Positions 42,932 through 51,735 of a DNA stretch of 56,126 nt are shown here, one piece after another. This DNA comes from an uncultured Collinsella sp. (GTDB lineage: Bacteria > Actinomycetota > Coriobacteriia > Coriobacteriales > Coriobacteriaceae): contig CATXJW010000011.1 of the NCBI GenBank assembly GCA_958370325.1, positions 1 through 56,126 of the forward strand. The letters run 5' to 3'. Position 1 is the first letter of the stretch; every line of letters starts with the position of its first letter. Below the pieces are notes generated by a model that worked only from the letters and a program-made list of their open reading frames with translations, made no database searches and had not been told where the DNA came from. Made by a program: the position numbers and the translations under genes.

Positions 42932-44731
42932 CTACAGTCGTTGACACACCACGGACACACGCTGACCGTCAAAACCAAAGCCCCAACGCATGCGCCCGAC
43001 GGCGGGGCGCGGCACGCGAATATCATCGATGCCGTTGCGCTCGATTTCGAGCAGCGCCTGAACCGCCAAAAGTTCCAGGCCCAGGGCATCGACGCCAGGG
43101 TCGTACAACATGTTGATCGTAATGAGCGGTCGCTCATCGAGCATGCCGAGCGTGTCGGCCACGTCAAACACCCGACCGGTGGGAATCACCTGGATATCCC
43201 AGCGATCCGAGACGCCACTTCGCTTGGAGCTGGGATTGCAATAGCCGGGCAGTCCAAAGCAGAGCCCCTGAAGCGCCAGATGATAGGCTGTCGGCACATC
43301 TGATTGGACCACATCGATGCCCAGATCGCCGATAGCACAGCTCAAAGCTTGCTTTACAGTGTCCTCGTCTCCTCGACACAACCCGTCATGGAACGAGTCG
43401 ATAACTCCAACGTCCTCAACGGCGCACTCAAACCATTCCAGAATTACAAGACGGAGCGCCTGACGCACTTCGTTGTTAGGCAGACGCAGGGAACGAAGAC
43501 ACGCGCCGTCCCCCGAATGCCCCGTCATATCCGTCGTAAGAAATCCAGACAGATACAGCGCAGTCCAGATATCATCGGACTTGGCGGCATCGGCCTCCTC
43601 GGCATGCACATGCACTGGCGCCTCAATAAACCCATGCGCCTCAAGTAAATCGAACAATGCGGACAGGCGCATGAGATTCCAGTCGCCGACGCATGCGCTC
43701 AGACGGTCGGCGTAACCATACAGATCTGCCCGAACGGGCGCGACGCAACCGCGATGTGCGTAGTCCACCACACGCTCCGGGCTCGAGCAATATAAACCAC
43801 CAAGCAGGTAGCCCTCGAGCCACTCGCGCGCGTCATCCAGACAGTCGTTGCGCCCGATGCGATCCAGCAGCGCCCGGACTTCGTCGTCCGAAAAACCGAA
43901 CCATTGATCACACCAACTCGACAACGGTGTCGCCGACCGATAGGAAACCCCACGCTGGGACAACGCAAGCTCGGTAGGACCGGGGTGCTCGCCCATCAGA
44001 CACGTCAATCGCAACGAGTCGCCGGCGTCGGCAATGGTGTCGAACAACATTCGGCTGAGCGACTCCAGGGAATCCACGCCACCGTCGTCCTTAGTGCCCA
44101 AACGCTTTGGACATACTGCGTCGTAGTCGTCAATCAGAAGAACAACATGTTCATCGAAAGCTACCTGGAGCAGTTTAATAAGCACGCCAAGCGCCGCATC
44201 GATCTCCCTATCGCTGGCCACCCCACGCGCCACCCTCTCGATAAGACGAACCTCACGTCTTGACAGATCAGGCGCGGCAAGCAGCGGCAGCAATCGGGCG
44301 CACTCGTTCGCGACAGCGTTGCGAATAGCCGCCGCAGCATCAGCGTCACACCTCACAGCGGCAGTTGAAAAGTCAAGCGTGATGACCGGATAACACGCGT
44401 GCTCATCACGATAGCGACCGCCGCCCGCCTGCCAAATCTGGGTGCCGACGAACGGGCTTCGATCCGGCCGCCGGTGATCAGGTCGTTCCAAATAGCATTT
44501 GAGCATCGATAGATTCATGCTCTTGCCAAAACCCTTTGGCCGACAACAAAGCGCAACAGGCGCTTCGCTGTCCAATATATCGGCAATAAACATAGTCTTA
44601 TCGACGAGTAAACACCGATTGATTGCATCGGAAAAGTCGTGTACATCAACCGGCAGAGCTGCGTTATCCGCATAACTGAGCAACCGTGCGCCAAACGCAT
44701 GAGCAACACCATAATTCGCCTGTTCAGACAC
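42932..44731 (-). CDS. AAA-ATPase-like protein with PD-(D/E)XK-type tail
   Basis: A 599-residue protein of the AAA-ATPase_like plus DUF1703-type architecture, which is abundant in gut bacteria and of unknown function. Seen: FSDAINRCLLVDKTMFI at the start, Walker A RPKGFGKS at 65-71, Walker B HVVLLIDDYDAV at 195-206, and a C-terminal segment ending WGFGFDGQRVSVVCQRL. The usual nuclease acidic/EhK residues are hard to identify, so the nuclease tail may be inactive. GTG 44731 with GGAG seven bases upstream is preferred; the longer frame to 44905 would run through the upstream terminator. Confidence 0.8.
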   Translation of the reverse strand: MSEQANYGVAHAFGARLLSYADNAALPVDVHDFSDAINRCLLVDKTMFIADILDSEAPVALCCRPKGFGKSMNLSMLKCYLERPDHRRPDRSPFVGTQIWQAGGGRYRDEHACYPVITLDFSTAAVRCDADAAAAIRNAVANECARLLPLLAAPDLSRREVRLIERVARGVASDREIDAALGVLIKLLQVAFDEHVVLLIDDYDAVCPKRLGTKDDGGVDSLESLSRMLFDTIADAGDSLRLTCLMGEHPGPTELALSQRGVSYRSATPLSSWCDQWFGFSDDEVRALLDRIGRNDCLDDAREWLEGYLLGGLYCSSPERVVDYAHRGCVAPVRADLYGYADRLSACVGDWNLMRLSALFDLLEAHGFIEAPVHVHAEEADAAKSDDIWTALYLSGFLTTDMTGHSGDGACLRSLRLPNNEVRQALRLVILEWFECAVEDVGVIDSFHDGLCRGDEDTVKQALSCAIGDLGIDVVQSDVPTAYHLALQGLCFGLPGYCNPSSKRSGVSDRWDIQVIPTGRVFDVADTLGMLDERPLITINMLYDPGVDALGLELLAVQALLEIERNGIDDIRVPRPAVGRMRWGFGFDGQRVSVVCQRL

Positions 44732-44864
44732 CGTAAACTCTCCTTCTAACGCAGCACGATGCCCATTGTAGCGAGCGGGTAGGGCGCAACAATATCGACA
44801 TGCAAACGTTTCGGGCAACGGTAGCAACAGACCCCCGAGGGGGCATAACAAATCGTTGCACAAC

Positions 44865-44900
44865 AAAAACGGGGCCCGATGCCGCCGCACCGGACCCCGT
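44865..44900 (-). terminator. terminator of the MPKTG surface-protein gene
   Basis: On the minus strand ACGGGG and CCCCGT close a stem with inner CCGG/CGG pairs, followed by TTTTTGTTG. It lies 31 bases past the stop codon of the secreted protein gene. Confidence 0.85.
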
Positions 44901-44931
44901 CCCAAACTCTTATAGAAAACGATCTGGAAGA

Positions 44932-46752
44932 TTACTCCTCCGAGCCGTCCTCCCCTGAAGCCTTGTTCTGCTGATCGAGTTTATGCTTGCCACTCACAAT
45001 AGACGTGGCGCCCAGCGTGGCCAAGCTTGCACTGGCAAGGCTCGCCATCACAATCAGATCGCCCGTCTTGGGCATGTTGCCGCCCGAGGACTTGGTAGTT
45101 GTAGTCGTCGTGGTTGTGGTGGTCACCGTTTTGGAGTCATTTTGCTCCTGGACCTGGTCATCGGTGTTGCCCTTACCGCTGTCCTCGCTCTGCTGCTTTC
45201 CGTCCTCAGTCTTGCCCTTGCTCTTGTCTTTCTCCTCAGATTCAGACTTCTTATCCTCGTCCTTCTTCTGTTCGGACTTGTCGCTCTTCTCCTCAGAGCT
45301 AGAACCCTTATCGGATTCGGTCTTCTCGGAAGCCTTGTCCTTGGAGTCGCCCTTTGCGGCTTCGATCTTTTCCGTGGAAACCTGATCAGAGTTGCCCTTG
45401 TTCTGGGTCGAGCCGTTATTGACGCCAGCCATCAGCGAAGAGCCCAGCGTAGAACCAAGCTGCTCGGAGAAAGAAGGCTTCTTGTCCGGCGAAGCAACGG
45501 GAACGTCCGGCGCCTTATTCGAGTCATCCTTGGAAGCATCGGAACCAGGGGTTGCGTCAGAGCCGGAGCCGTTGTTAGAGCCGGTGCCAACGGACGAATC
45601 GCTCGAGCCGGTGGATGAGTTAGAGGTGCCAGCGCCGGTCGAACCAGAAGCGTCGCTGTCCGTATTGCCGGCAGAGCTTGAAGACGAATCGCCCGCAGCA
45701 GAGCCGTTTGAATCGGAGCCGTTCGAGGTAGAGCCGTTGTTGGTAGTGCCACCAGCAGAGCCATCACCGTCAGCATCGGTCGAGGGCGCATCCATCCTGT
45801 CATCATTGACATCGTCACTCGAGTCGTCATTCGAATCAGGTGTCGGCGAGGGCGCCGGCGTGGGCTCGGGCTGCACGGGCGTCGCAGCGGCAGCGGCCTC
45901 GTCCTCGGCGATATAAACCAAGCAGTCCTTGAGCTCGTTGCGGTAGCGGTTCTTCCAGCCCTCATGATACTGGGGCTGGCTCGAATACTTGGTGGCGACG
46001 TTATTGACCACGCTATTGGAGAGCGCCGTCACAAACTCGCGGTCGGACATATCGTTGGAGAGATTCGCCCAACGGAAGAAGTCCCTGCAGCCACCGGTGC
46101 CGCACATGTTGGTGATGCTCCACACCATGCCCTTGACGCAATCGGCGCGGCCCGAAATATCAATGCCCAAGCCGCTCTTGAGCCACGCCTCGGTCACCGC
46201 ATAGTACGAGTTGTACGCATACGCATCCTGCAGAGCCGAAAACTCAGCAGGGTCGGTGTTATAAGCGCCCTGGAAGGCCTCCTGCGCAATACGGCCCAAC
46301 TCGGTGAGCTGGCCGCTCTCGTACATGGCATTGCTCGTGTTGGAAATCTCGCTGCCGCGATCAATCGCATCCTTGAGCATGCTGTATTTTTCGGGGTTGT
46401 AGTTGTAGGCCTGCTTCATAAACGGAATGAGCGACCATCGACGGTCGAACTGGTAATAACCCAGCGCGTTATAGCCGTCGCCATACGAAAAGCCCTGGTT
46501 ATAGTTGCCATGGCTCTCGTACTTGGTAAAGTACTTCATCTCGGGGGTCACGTTAACAAACGAAACGCCCTGGACCGACCTCAGCACGCCCGAGAAGGAC
46601 TGCTGGGTATAGAGACCCTTATCGATATCGGTCGCATCCGAGGCAACGCCCGGTGTGGGCTCCTCGGCGGCAGCGGGTGCGGGTGCGGTAACGGCGCCAA
46701 ACGAAAGCGCCAGCGTCAGGCCCGCGACAATCGCAGAATGCTTGGGCTGCAT
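44932..46752 (-). CDS. secreted surface protein with MPKTG sorting signal
   Basis: A 606-residue protein. A signal peptide (about 1-29, ending in APAAA) is followed by a globular domain at 40-280 with YFTKYESHGNYNQGFSYGDG and CVKGMVWSITNMCGTGGC. Then come some 250 residues of Ser/Asp/Gly/Asn- and Lys/Glu-rich linker, a poly-Thr tract, and NMPKTGD at 559-565, a transmembrane helix and a charged tail. MPKTG fits a sortase signal of the LPXTG type, so the protein is probably anchored to peptidoglycan. The globular domain resembles lysozyme-like or transglycosylase folds only in outline (an ESHGNY stretch); function unassigned. Confidence 0.8.
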   Translation of the reverse strand: MQPKHSAIVAGLTLALSFGAVTAPAPAAAEEPTPGVASDATDIDKGLYTQQSFSGVLRSVQGVSFVNVTPEMKYFTKYESHGNYNQGFSYGDGYNALGYYQFDRRWSLIPFMKQAYNYNPEKYSMLKDAIDRGSEISNTSNAMYESGQLTELGRIAQEAFQGAYNTDPAEFSALQDAYAYNSYYAVTEAWLKSGLGIDISGRADCVKGMVWSITNMCGTGGCRDFFRWANLSNDMSDREFVTALSNSVVNNVATKYSSQPQYHEGWKNRYRNELKDCLVYIAEDEAAAAATPVQPEPTPAPSPTPDSNDDSSDDVNDDRMDAPSTDADGDGSAGGTTNNGSTSNGSDSNGSAAGDSSSSSAGNTDSDASGSTGAGTSNSSTGSSDSSVGTGSNNGSGSDATPGSDASKDDSNKAPDVPVASPDKKPSFSEQLGSTLGSSLMAGVNNGSTQNKGNSDQVSTEKIEAAKGDSKDKASEKTESDKGSSSEEKSDKSEQKKDEDKKSESEEKDKSKGKTEDGKQQSEDSGKGNTDDQVQEQNDSKTVTTTTTTTTTTKSSGGNMPKTGDLIVMASLASASLATLGATSIVSGKHKLDQQNKASGEDGSEE

Positions 46753-46880
46753 AAGATCCTCCCTGCATTGGTGTAGTTAAAGTGCAGTTTGCAAAGATAG
46801 AAATAAGTATTGCAGCTCGCCCGTTGTTGCACAACAACCCCTCGGTAAACGGCAACAACCCTCCGCGAAATCTTAAGGAA

Positions 46881-47300
46881 TTAAACAAACTGGTCGTCAG
46901 GCACTAGAAGAAGCTCGCCGTAACGCTCCATCAGCCCGTCTCTCAACTGACAGAAAGCGGGGATATAGACGTTCATGATGCGCTGAATCAAATCTTGAGC
47001 GAGCTTGTTGTCATAGATATGGACGTTCGTATTGCGGTCTCTGAGCATATCTAGCCAGGCCGCCTCATTAATAAAGTCGTAGAATCGGTACGACTCCTTC
47101 AAGATGGCACGAGGAGACCCCGACGCGGCAAGCGTAGCGCCCTCATACTCGAGCAGACGCTTAAGGAGCTTCCAGCTCAGTTCAAATTGAAGATTGAACT
47201 TATTAATCAATCCACTCTGAACAAAATCATTGCTAAGATCCTGATTGGGCGCATCCTCAAGATTCGCCAAGGCGCTGACAAAGTTCTCATATTTTTTCAT
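46881..47300 (-). CDS. HEPN/HI0074-type partner of nucleotidyltransferase
   Basis: A 139-residue helical protein of the nucleotidyltransferase substrate-binding (HI0074) family: FNLQFELSWKLLKRLLEYEG and IKE-type helices, with RNTNVH (R89 to H94) matching the R-x4-H motif of HEPN ribonucleases. Its start overlaps the end of the MNT gene by 14 bases. In HEPN/MNT toxin-antitoxin pairs the MNT protein nucleotidylates and silences the HEPN RNase. That role is inferred here from the motif and gene order. Confidence 0.85.
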   Translation of the reverse strand: MKKYENFVSALANLEDAPNQDLSNDFVQSGLINKFNLQFELSWKLLKRLLEYEGATLAASGSPRAILKESYRFYDFINEAAWLDMLRDRNTNVHIYDNKLAQDLIQRIMNVYIPAFCQLRDGLMERYGELLLVPDDQFV

Positions 47301-47574
47301 ACAGGACTACACCATCCCTAGCTATTTCGTCGAGCAACGACTGCGATGTGGACTCATCGAGATTGACGACGTCTACATTTAAAAGAGTATCAAGACGCTC
47401 CTCGATCAAATATGACAACCGGCCGAAATCCCGGCAACCTGCTACGGCGATGTCAATATCGCTTTTAGGCAAATTGTCACCTCGAGCGCGAGACCCAAAC
47501 AGTACAACCTTCTCGGCGTCACATTCCCGAGCAAAAACCTCGATTTGCTTGTACACCTTGTCGAGAGATGCCAT
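47287..47574 (-). CDS. minimal nucleotidyltransferase (MNT), antitoxin-like
   Basis: A 95-residue protein with KVVLFGSRARGDNLPKSDID (GSRARG at 27-32, acids D39 and D41) followed by DIAV, the core of pol-beta-type minimal nucleotidyltransferases. It precedes and overlaps the HEPN gene, the standard order for MntA/HepT-like pairs. ATG 47574 is 9 bp after the Rrf2 gene's stop, so the three genes may be one transcript. Confidence 0.87.
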   Translation of the reverse strand: MASLDKVYKQIEVFARECDAEKVVLFGSRARGDNLPKSDIDIAVAGCRDFGRLSYLIEERLDTLLNVDVVNLDESTSQSLLDEIARDGVVLYEKI

Positions 47575-47582
47575 TTGAAGTC

Positions 47583-48014
47583 CTACAGCTTAATGTCAAA
47601 GTTAATCTCGGGGACGGCAGCAAGGTCGGCCAACGACACGCCGTCGACGTACTTTTCGATCACGTCGTCCAGACCGCGCCAGAATTTGACGGTCGAGCAA
47701 AGATCGCTGCGGGCGCAGCTGTTGTCGATGCCATCGCATGCCACCGGAGCCGTGCTGCCCTCGACGGCGCGCAGGATGTCGCCGGCACGCACCTCGGCCG
47801 AGTCCTTGGCCATCATGTAGCCGCCGCCCTTGCCGCGCACGCTCTTAAGTAGGCCCGCCTTCATAAGCGGACGCACCAGCTGTTCCAGATACTTTTGCGA
47901 GATACGCTCGCGGTCGGCGACCTCGCGCAGGGCGATCTTGCCCTCGGCGTCACCAAGCGCTGCGATATAGATCATCAGTCGGAGGGCATAGCGGCCCTTA
48001 GAAGAAATGAGCAT
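47583..48014 (-). CDS. Rrf2-family iron-sulfur regulator (IscR/SufR-type)
   Basis: A 143-residue winged-helix regulator. MLISSKGRYALRLMIYIA is the Rrf2 start, ISQKYLEQLVRPLMKAGLL the recognition region, and C93, C100, C106 in CDGIDNSCARSDLC provide the three-cysteine iron-sulfur site of IscR-like proteins. GGGAGGG precedes ATG 48014; the longer frame to 48092 would read through the palindromic operator. It is divergent from sufCBDSU and probably senses cluster status to control that operon and itself. The HEPN/MNT pair follows it closely. Confidence 0.92.
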   Translation of the reverse strand: MLISSKGRYALRLMIYIAALGDAEGKIALREVADRERISQKYLEQLVRPLMKAGLLKSVRGKGGGYMMAKDSAEVRAGDILRAVEGSTAPVACDGIDNSCARSDLCSTVKFWRGLDDVIEKYVDGVSLADLAAVPEINFDIKL

Positions 48015-48035
48015 ACCTACCCTCCCATTGCATCT

Positions 48036-48064
48036 GGGACAACATAACCAGGTTTGTTTGTCCC
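48036..48064. promoter_or_regulatory. Rrf2 operator candidate, site 1
   Basis: A 29-bp imperfect palindrome with arms GGGACAA and TTGTCCC and centre AACC-A-GGTT, 22 bp before the Rrf2 start codon. A TAAGAT -10-like element for the Rrf2 gene lies just to the right (48069-48074 on the minus strand). Confidence 0.7.
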
Positions 48065-48079
48065 AAATCTTAAGTAAGT

Positions 48080-48108
48080 GGGACAAACACAACAGGTTAT
48101 TTTGTCCC
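48080..48108. promoter_or_regulatory. Rrf2 operator candidate, site 2
   Basis: A second 29-bp palindrome with arms GGGACAAA and TTTGTCCC, 44 bp from site 1 centre to centre (about four helical turns). Together they flank the putative Rrf2 -10 and lie 39 bp upstream of the suf -35. Confidence 0.7.
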
Positions 48109-48146
48109 AGAATTTGAAAAGTCGAGTGGATTAGTCGGGTTTTCCC

Positions 48147-48174
48147 TTGACTAAAGCCGAACCCATAGTAACTT
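48147..48174 (+). promoter_or_regulatory. putative suf operon promoter
   Basis: TTGACT (48147-48152) and TAACTT (48169-48174) with a 16-bp spacer, about 65 bp before the sufC ATG. TTAGTC (48131-48136) and GACTAA (48149-48154) form a further small palindrome over the -35. Confidence 0.5.
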
Positions 48175-48238
48175 TATTCCGAGAAGATTCCTAGGGTTTC
48201 GTACACCCATGAGTACACCATATACAGAGAGGGACAGC

Positions 48239-49039
48239 ATGAGCGCAAATCCGCTGCTTTCCATCGAAGGTCTGACCGCCTCCGTGGACGAGAAGACCAT
48301 CCTCCACAACGTCAACCTTAACGTCGCCGCCGGCGAGACCCACGTGCTGATGGGACCCAATGGCGCCGGCAAGTCCACCCTTGGCCACCTGGTCATGGGC
48401 GACCCCGTCTACACGGTCAACGACGGACGTATCGTCTTTGACGGCCAGGACATCACCGAGCTCACCACCGACAAGCGTTCGCGCGCCGGCCTGTTTCTGA
48501 GCTTCCAGGCCCCGGTCGAGATCCCGGGCGTGCCGCTGTCGAGCTTTTTGCGCGCCAGCATCGCCGGCCGCCCCGGCCTGGAGATGAAGGGCAAGGAGTT
48601 CCGCCGTCGCGTCAAGGAGCTCGCGGCCGAGCTTAACATGGATACCTCCTACCTCAACCGTGAGCTGGGCGTGGGCTTCTCGGGCGGCGAGAAAAAGAAG
48701 GTCGAGATGCTCCAGCTTCTGCTGCTGCAGCCCAAGCTCGCCATCTTGGACGAGACCGACTCCGGCCTGGACGTCGACGCCCTGTCCACCGTCAGCCACG
48801 GTATGGACGCCTACCGCAAGAGCTGCGACGGTTCCATGCTCATCATCACGCATAACACGCGCATCCTGGAGCACCTGGATGTAGACCGTGTCCACGTTAT
48901 GGTCAAGGGCCACATCGTGCGCGAGGACGACGCCTCGCTCATCCCCTGGATCGACAAGAACGGTTTTGAGACCTTCGAGCGCGAGGCCGCCGAGCAGCGC
49001 GCCCAGGCCGAGGCCGCCGCTGCCGGGCAGCAGGCGTAA
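48239..49039 (+). CDS. sufC: SufC, ATPase of the SUF iron-sulfur assembly complex
   Basis: A 266-residue cytosolic ABC-type ATPase that works with SufB and SufD to build iron-sulfur clusters. Walker A GPNGAGKST at 39-47, signature FSGGEKKKVEMLQ, Walker B LAILDETDSGLD as in all SufC proteins. ATG 48239 has GAGAGGG upstream; an in-frame ATG at 48209 is not needed. First gene of sufCBDSU, with 12 bp to sufB. Confidence 0.96.
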   Translation: MSANPLLSIEGLTASVDEKTILHNVNLNVAAGETHVLMGPNGAGKSTLGHLVMGDPVYTVNDGRIVFDGQDITELTTDKRSRAGLFLSFQAPVEIPGVPLSSFLRASIAGRPGLEMKGKEFRRRVKELAAELNMDTSYLNRELGVGFSGGEKKKVEMLQLLLLQPKLAILDETDSGLDVDALSTVSHGMDAYRKSCDGSMLIITHNTRILEHLDVDRVHVMVKGHIVREDDASLIPWIDKNGFETFEREAAEQRAQAEAAAAGQQA

Positions 49040-49051
49040 AGGGGCGACACA

Positions 49052-50464
49052 ATGACCAAGAACCGCACCGAGGTCGCGGACATCGACCGCAGCCTCTACG
49101 ACTTCACCTATGGCGAGGAGGGATTCGAGCGCCTCGACGCCGGCATCACGCCTGACATCGTGCGCGAGATCAGCGCCAAGAAGGACGAGCCGCAGTGGAT
49201 GCTCGACCTGCGCCTCAAGTCCCTCGAGATCTTCAATCGTTTTCTCGACCCGACGTGGGGCCCCTCAATCGAGGGCCTGGACATGGACAACATCGTCACC
49301 TACGTCAAGCCCAACACCGACCAAAAGCACGACTGGGAGTCGGTGCCCGACGACATCAAGAACACCTTTGAGCGCTTGGGCATCCCCGACGCCGAGCGCA
49401 GCTACCTGGCAGGCGTCGGCGCGCAGTACGACTCCGAGCTCGTCTACCACAACATGCAGGACACGGCGTCCAAGATGGGCATCGTCTACTCCGGTATTGA
49501 AGAAGCCCTGCACGATCCACAGTGGGAACCGCTCATCCACGAGAAGTTTATGACGCTCATCCCACCCACCGACCACAAGTTTGCGGCCTTGCACGGCGCC
49601 GTATGGTCGGGCGGCTCGTTTGTCTACGTGCCCAAGGGCACCAAGTTGGACTTCCCGCTGCAGAGCTACTTCCGCCTTAACGCCAAGGGCGCCGGCCAGT
49701 TTGAGCACACGCTCATCATTGTCGAGGACGATGCCGACCTGCACTTTATCGAGGGTTGCTCCGCGCCCAAGTACAACGTTGCCAACCTCCACGCCGGCGC
49801 CGTCGAGCTCTTTGTGGGCAAGCGTGCGCACCTGCGCTACTCGACCATCGAGAACTGGTCCAAGAACATGTACAACCTCAACACCAAGCGTGCGCGCGTG
49901 GACGAGGATGGCGACATCGAGTGGATCAGTGGCTCCTTCGGCAGCCACGTGGGCTACCTCTACCCCATGAGCGTGCTCAACGGCCGCCGCGCCCGCTCGA
50001 GCTTTACCGGCATCACCTTTGCCGGCGCCGGGCAGAACCTCGACACCGGCTGCAAGGTCGTGCTCAACGCGCCCGAAACCTCGGCAACCGTCGAGACCAA
50101 GGGCATCTCCAAGAGCGGCGGCATTCAGACCTTCCGCAGCTCCATCGTGGCCACGCCCAAGGCCGAGGGCTCCAAGGCAACCGTGAGCTGCCAGTCGCTC
50201 ATGCTCGACGACCAGAGCCGCTCCGACACTATTCCGGCCATGGACATCCGCGCCAAGAACGTCGACATCGGCCACGAGGCCACCATCGGCCGCATCGGCG
50301 ACGACAAGGTGTTCTACCTGATGAGCCGCGGTATCTCGGAGGAAGAGGCCCGTACCATGATCGTCAACGGCTTTGCCAACCCGGTCTCCAAGGAGCTGCC
50401 GCTGGAGTACGCCGTTGAGATGAACAACCTGATCAAGCTCGAGATGGAAGGAGCGATCGGATAA
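49052..50464 (+). CDS. sufB: SufB, scaffold subunit of the SUF complex
   Basis: A 470-residue protein of the SufBD family carrying the cluster scaffold. LDLRLKSLEIFNRF near 50, HFIEGCSAPKY near 230, and the beta-helix core with QTFRSSIVATPKAEGSKA and the C-terminal PAMDIRAKNVDIGHEATIGR are SufB hallmarks. Starts 12 bp after sufC and shares one base with the sufD start codon. Confidence 0.96.
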   Translation: MTKNRTEVADIDRSLYDFTYGEEGFERLDAGITPDIVREISAKKDEPQWMLDLRLKSLEIFNRFLDPTWGPSIEGLDMDNIVTYVKPNTDQKHDWESVPDDIKNTFERLGIPDAERSYLAGVGAQYDSELVYHNMQDTASKMGIVYSGIEEALHDPQWEPLIHEKFMTLIPPTDHKFAALHGAVWSGGSFVYVPKGTKLDFPLQSYFRLNAKGAGQFEHTLIIVEDDADLHFIEGCSAPKYNVANLHAGAVELFVGKRAHLRYSTIENWSKNMYNLNTKRARVDEDGDIEWISGSFGSHVGYLYPMSVLNGRRARSSFTGITFAGAGQNLDTGCKVVLNAPETSATVETKGISKSGGIQTFRSSIVATPKAEGSKATVSCQSLMLDDQSRSDTIPAMDIRAKNVDIGHEATIGRIGDDKVFYLMSRGISEEEARTMIVNGFANPVSKELPLEYAVEMNNLIKLEMEGAIG

Positions 50465-51735
50465 TGAAACAGACCACCAACACCGCTGCTACCACCCTTG
50501 AGCAGGTTAATGCGATGCCTGCTGCCACTTGGGGTTGGCTCAAGATGAACCAGACCAAGCTTGAGCTTTCGGACGAGCTTGCCGCCGCTCCCACCGAGGC
50601 CGTTGAGGTCGAGGGCTTGGACGAGCAGTTTACCGGCGTGGCAGACGCGTTTGAAGCCGCCATGGACGCTATGGCCGAGCGCTTCCCCGAGCGCCGCGCC
50701 TCCGCCCCCGGCGATGCCGCCGACCGCGCCCGCATCACGCCCGAGACCGAGCTCGACGTGCCCGCCACCTCTGTCTACCAGGCCGGGGCTATCAAACTGG
50801 AGGAGGAGCTCTCCCCCGCTGAGGCCTTCGAAACCGGCATGGGCGAGGCTGCCTACGCCTACATGGCCGAGCACGCTACCAAGCGCATCGTCGTCGATGT
50901 GCCCGCATACAAGCACGCCACAGTTACTGTGCGCGTGAGCGGTGTCGATGCAGCCGCGGCCATCGCCGCCATCGACATCGTCGCTCGCCCGCAGGCAACG
51001 CTCGACCTGCATATTGCCCTAGACTCTCCTGTTACCGGCGAGGGTGTCGTGGGCTCCGTGCTACGCGTGTGCGCCCACGAGTACGCCACCGTCAACGTGA
51101 CCTGCACGCAGACGCTCGACGATAGCTGGATCGCGCTCGACGACACCGGCCTGTTCCTGGACGAGGGCGCGCGCGTCAACGTGCAGCACACCGTCCTGGG
51201 TGCCGGCGCCAGCGCCACCGGCCTTGCCGGCGACCTGCTGGGCGATACCGCCAAGGTCACCATCGATACTGATTACCTGGGCGCCCGCGAGCAGGTGCGC
51301 GACTTTAACTACGAGCTGCGCCACCGCGGTCGCAAGACCGAGTGCGAGATCGACGCCAACGGCGTGCTGACCGGCACGTCCAAGAAGGTCTACCGCGGCA
51401 CCATCGACCTCGTGCACGGCTGCAAGGGTGCAACCGGTACCGAGCGCGAGACGGTGCTTTTGGCCAACAAGGGCGTCGACAACAAGACCGTTCCCGTCAT
51501 TCTCTGTGACGAGGACGACGTCGCCGGCAACCACGGCGCCACCATCGGTCACGTCCGCGACGAGCAGCTGTTCTACCTCGCCTGCCGCGGCCTTGACCAA
51601 AACGCCGCCGAGGACCTGTTCATCCGCGCCAAGCTGGAAGACGCCGCGCTTTCCGCCACCGACGAGCGTACCCGCGCCGCCGTCGTCCGCTTGGGAAACA
51701 ACCTGATCGACAACTTTGAAGAGGAGCTCGCATGA
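50464..51735 (+). CDS. sufD: SufD, partner of SufB in the SUF complex
   Basis: A 423-residue SufBD-family protein: the weakly conserved N-terminal region is followed by the beta-helix core (RDFNYELRHRGRKTECEIDA, RGTIDLVHGCKGATGTE) and the C-terminal VILCDEDDVAGNHGATIGH block with its His, as in SufD. TAATG overlap with sufB and ATGA overlap with sufS show translational coupling. Confidence 0.94.
   Translation: MKQTTNTAATTLEQVNAMPAATWGWLKMNQTKLELSDELAAAPTEAVEVEGLDEQFTGVADAFEAAMDAMAERFPERRASAPGDAADRARITPETELDVPATSVYQAGAIKLEEELSPAEAFETGMGEAAYAYMAEHATKRIVVDVPAYKHATVTVRVSGVDAAAAIAAIDIVARPQATLDLHIALDSPVTGEGVVGSVLRVCAHEYATVNVTCTQTLDDSWIALDDTGLFLDEGARVNVQHTVLGAGASATGLAGDLLGDTAKVTIDTDYLGAREQVRDFNYELRHRGRKTECEIDANGVLTGTSKKVYRGTIDLVHGCKGATGTERETVLLANKGVDNKTVPVILCDEDDVAGNHGATIGHVRDEQLFYLACRGLDQNAAEDLFIRAKLEDAALSATDERTRAAVVRLGNNLIDNFEEELA

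Noticed and set aside
45392..45916. Acidic plus-strand frame over the surface-protein stalk
   Set aside because: Shadow of the Ser/Asp-rich stalk; repetitive codons keep the other strand open.
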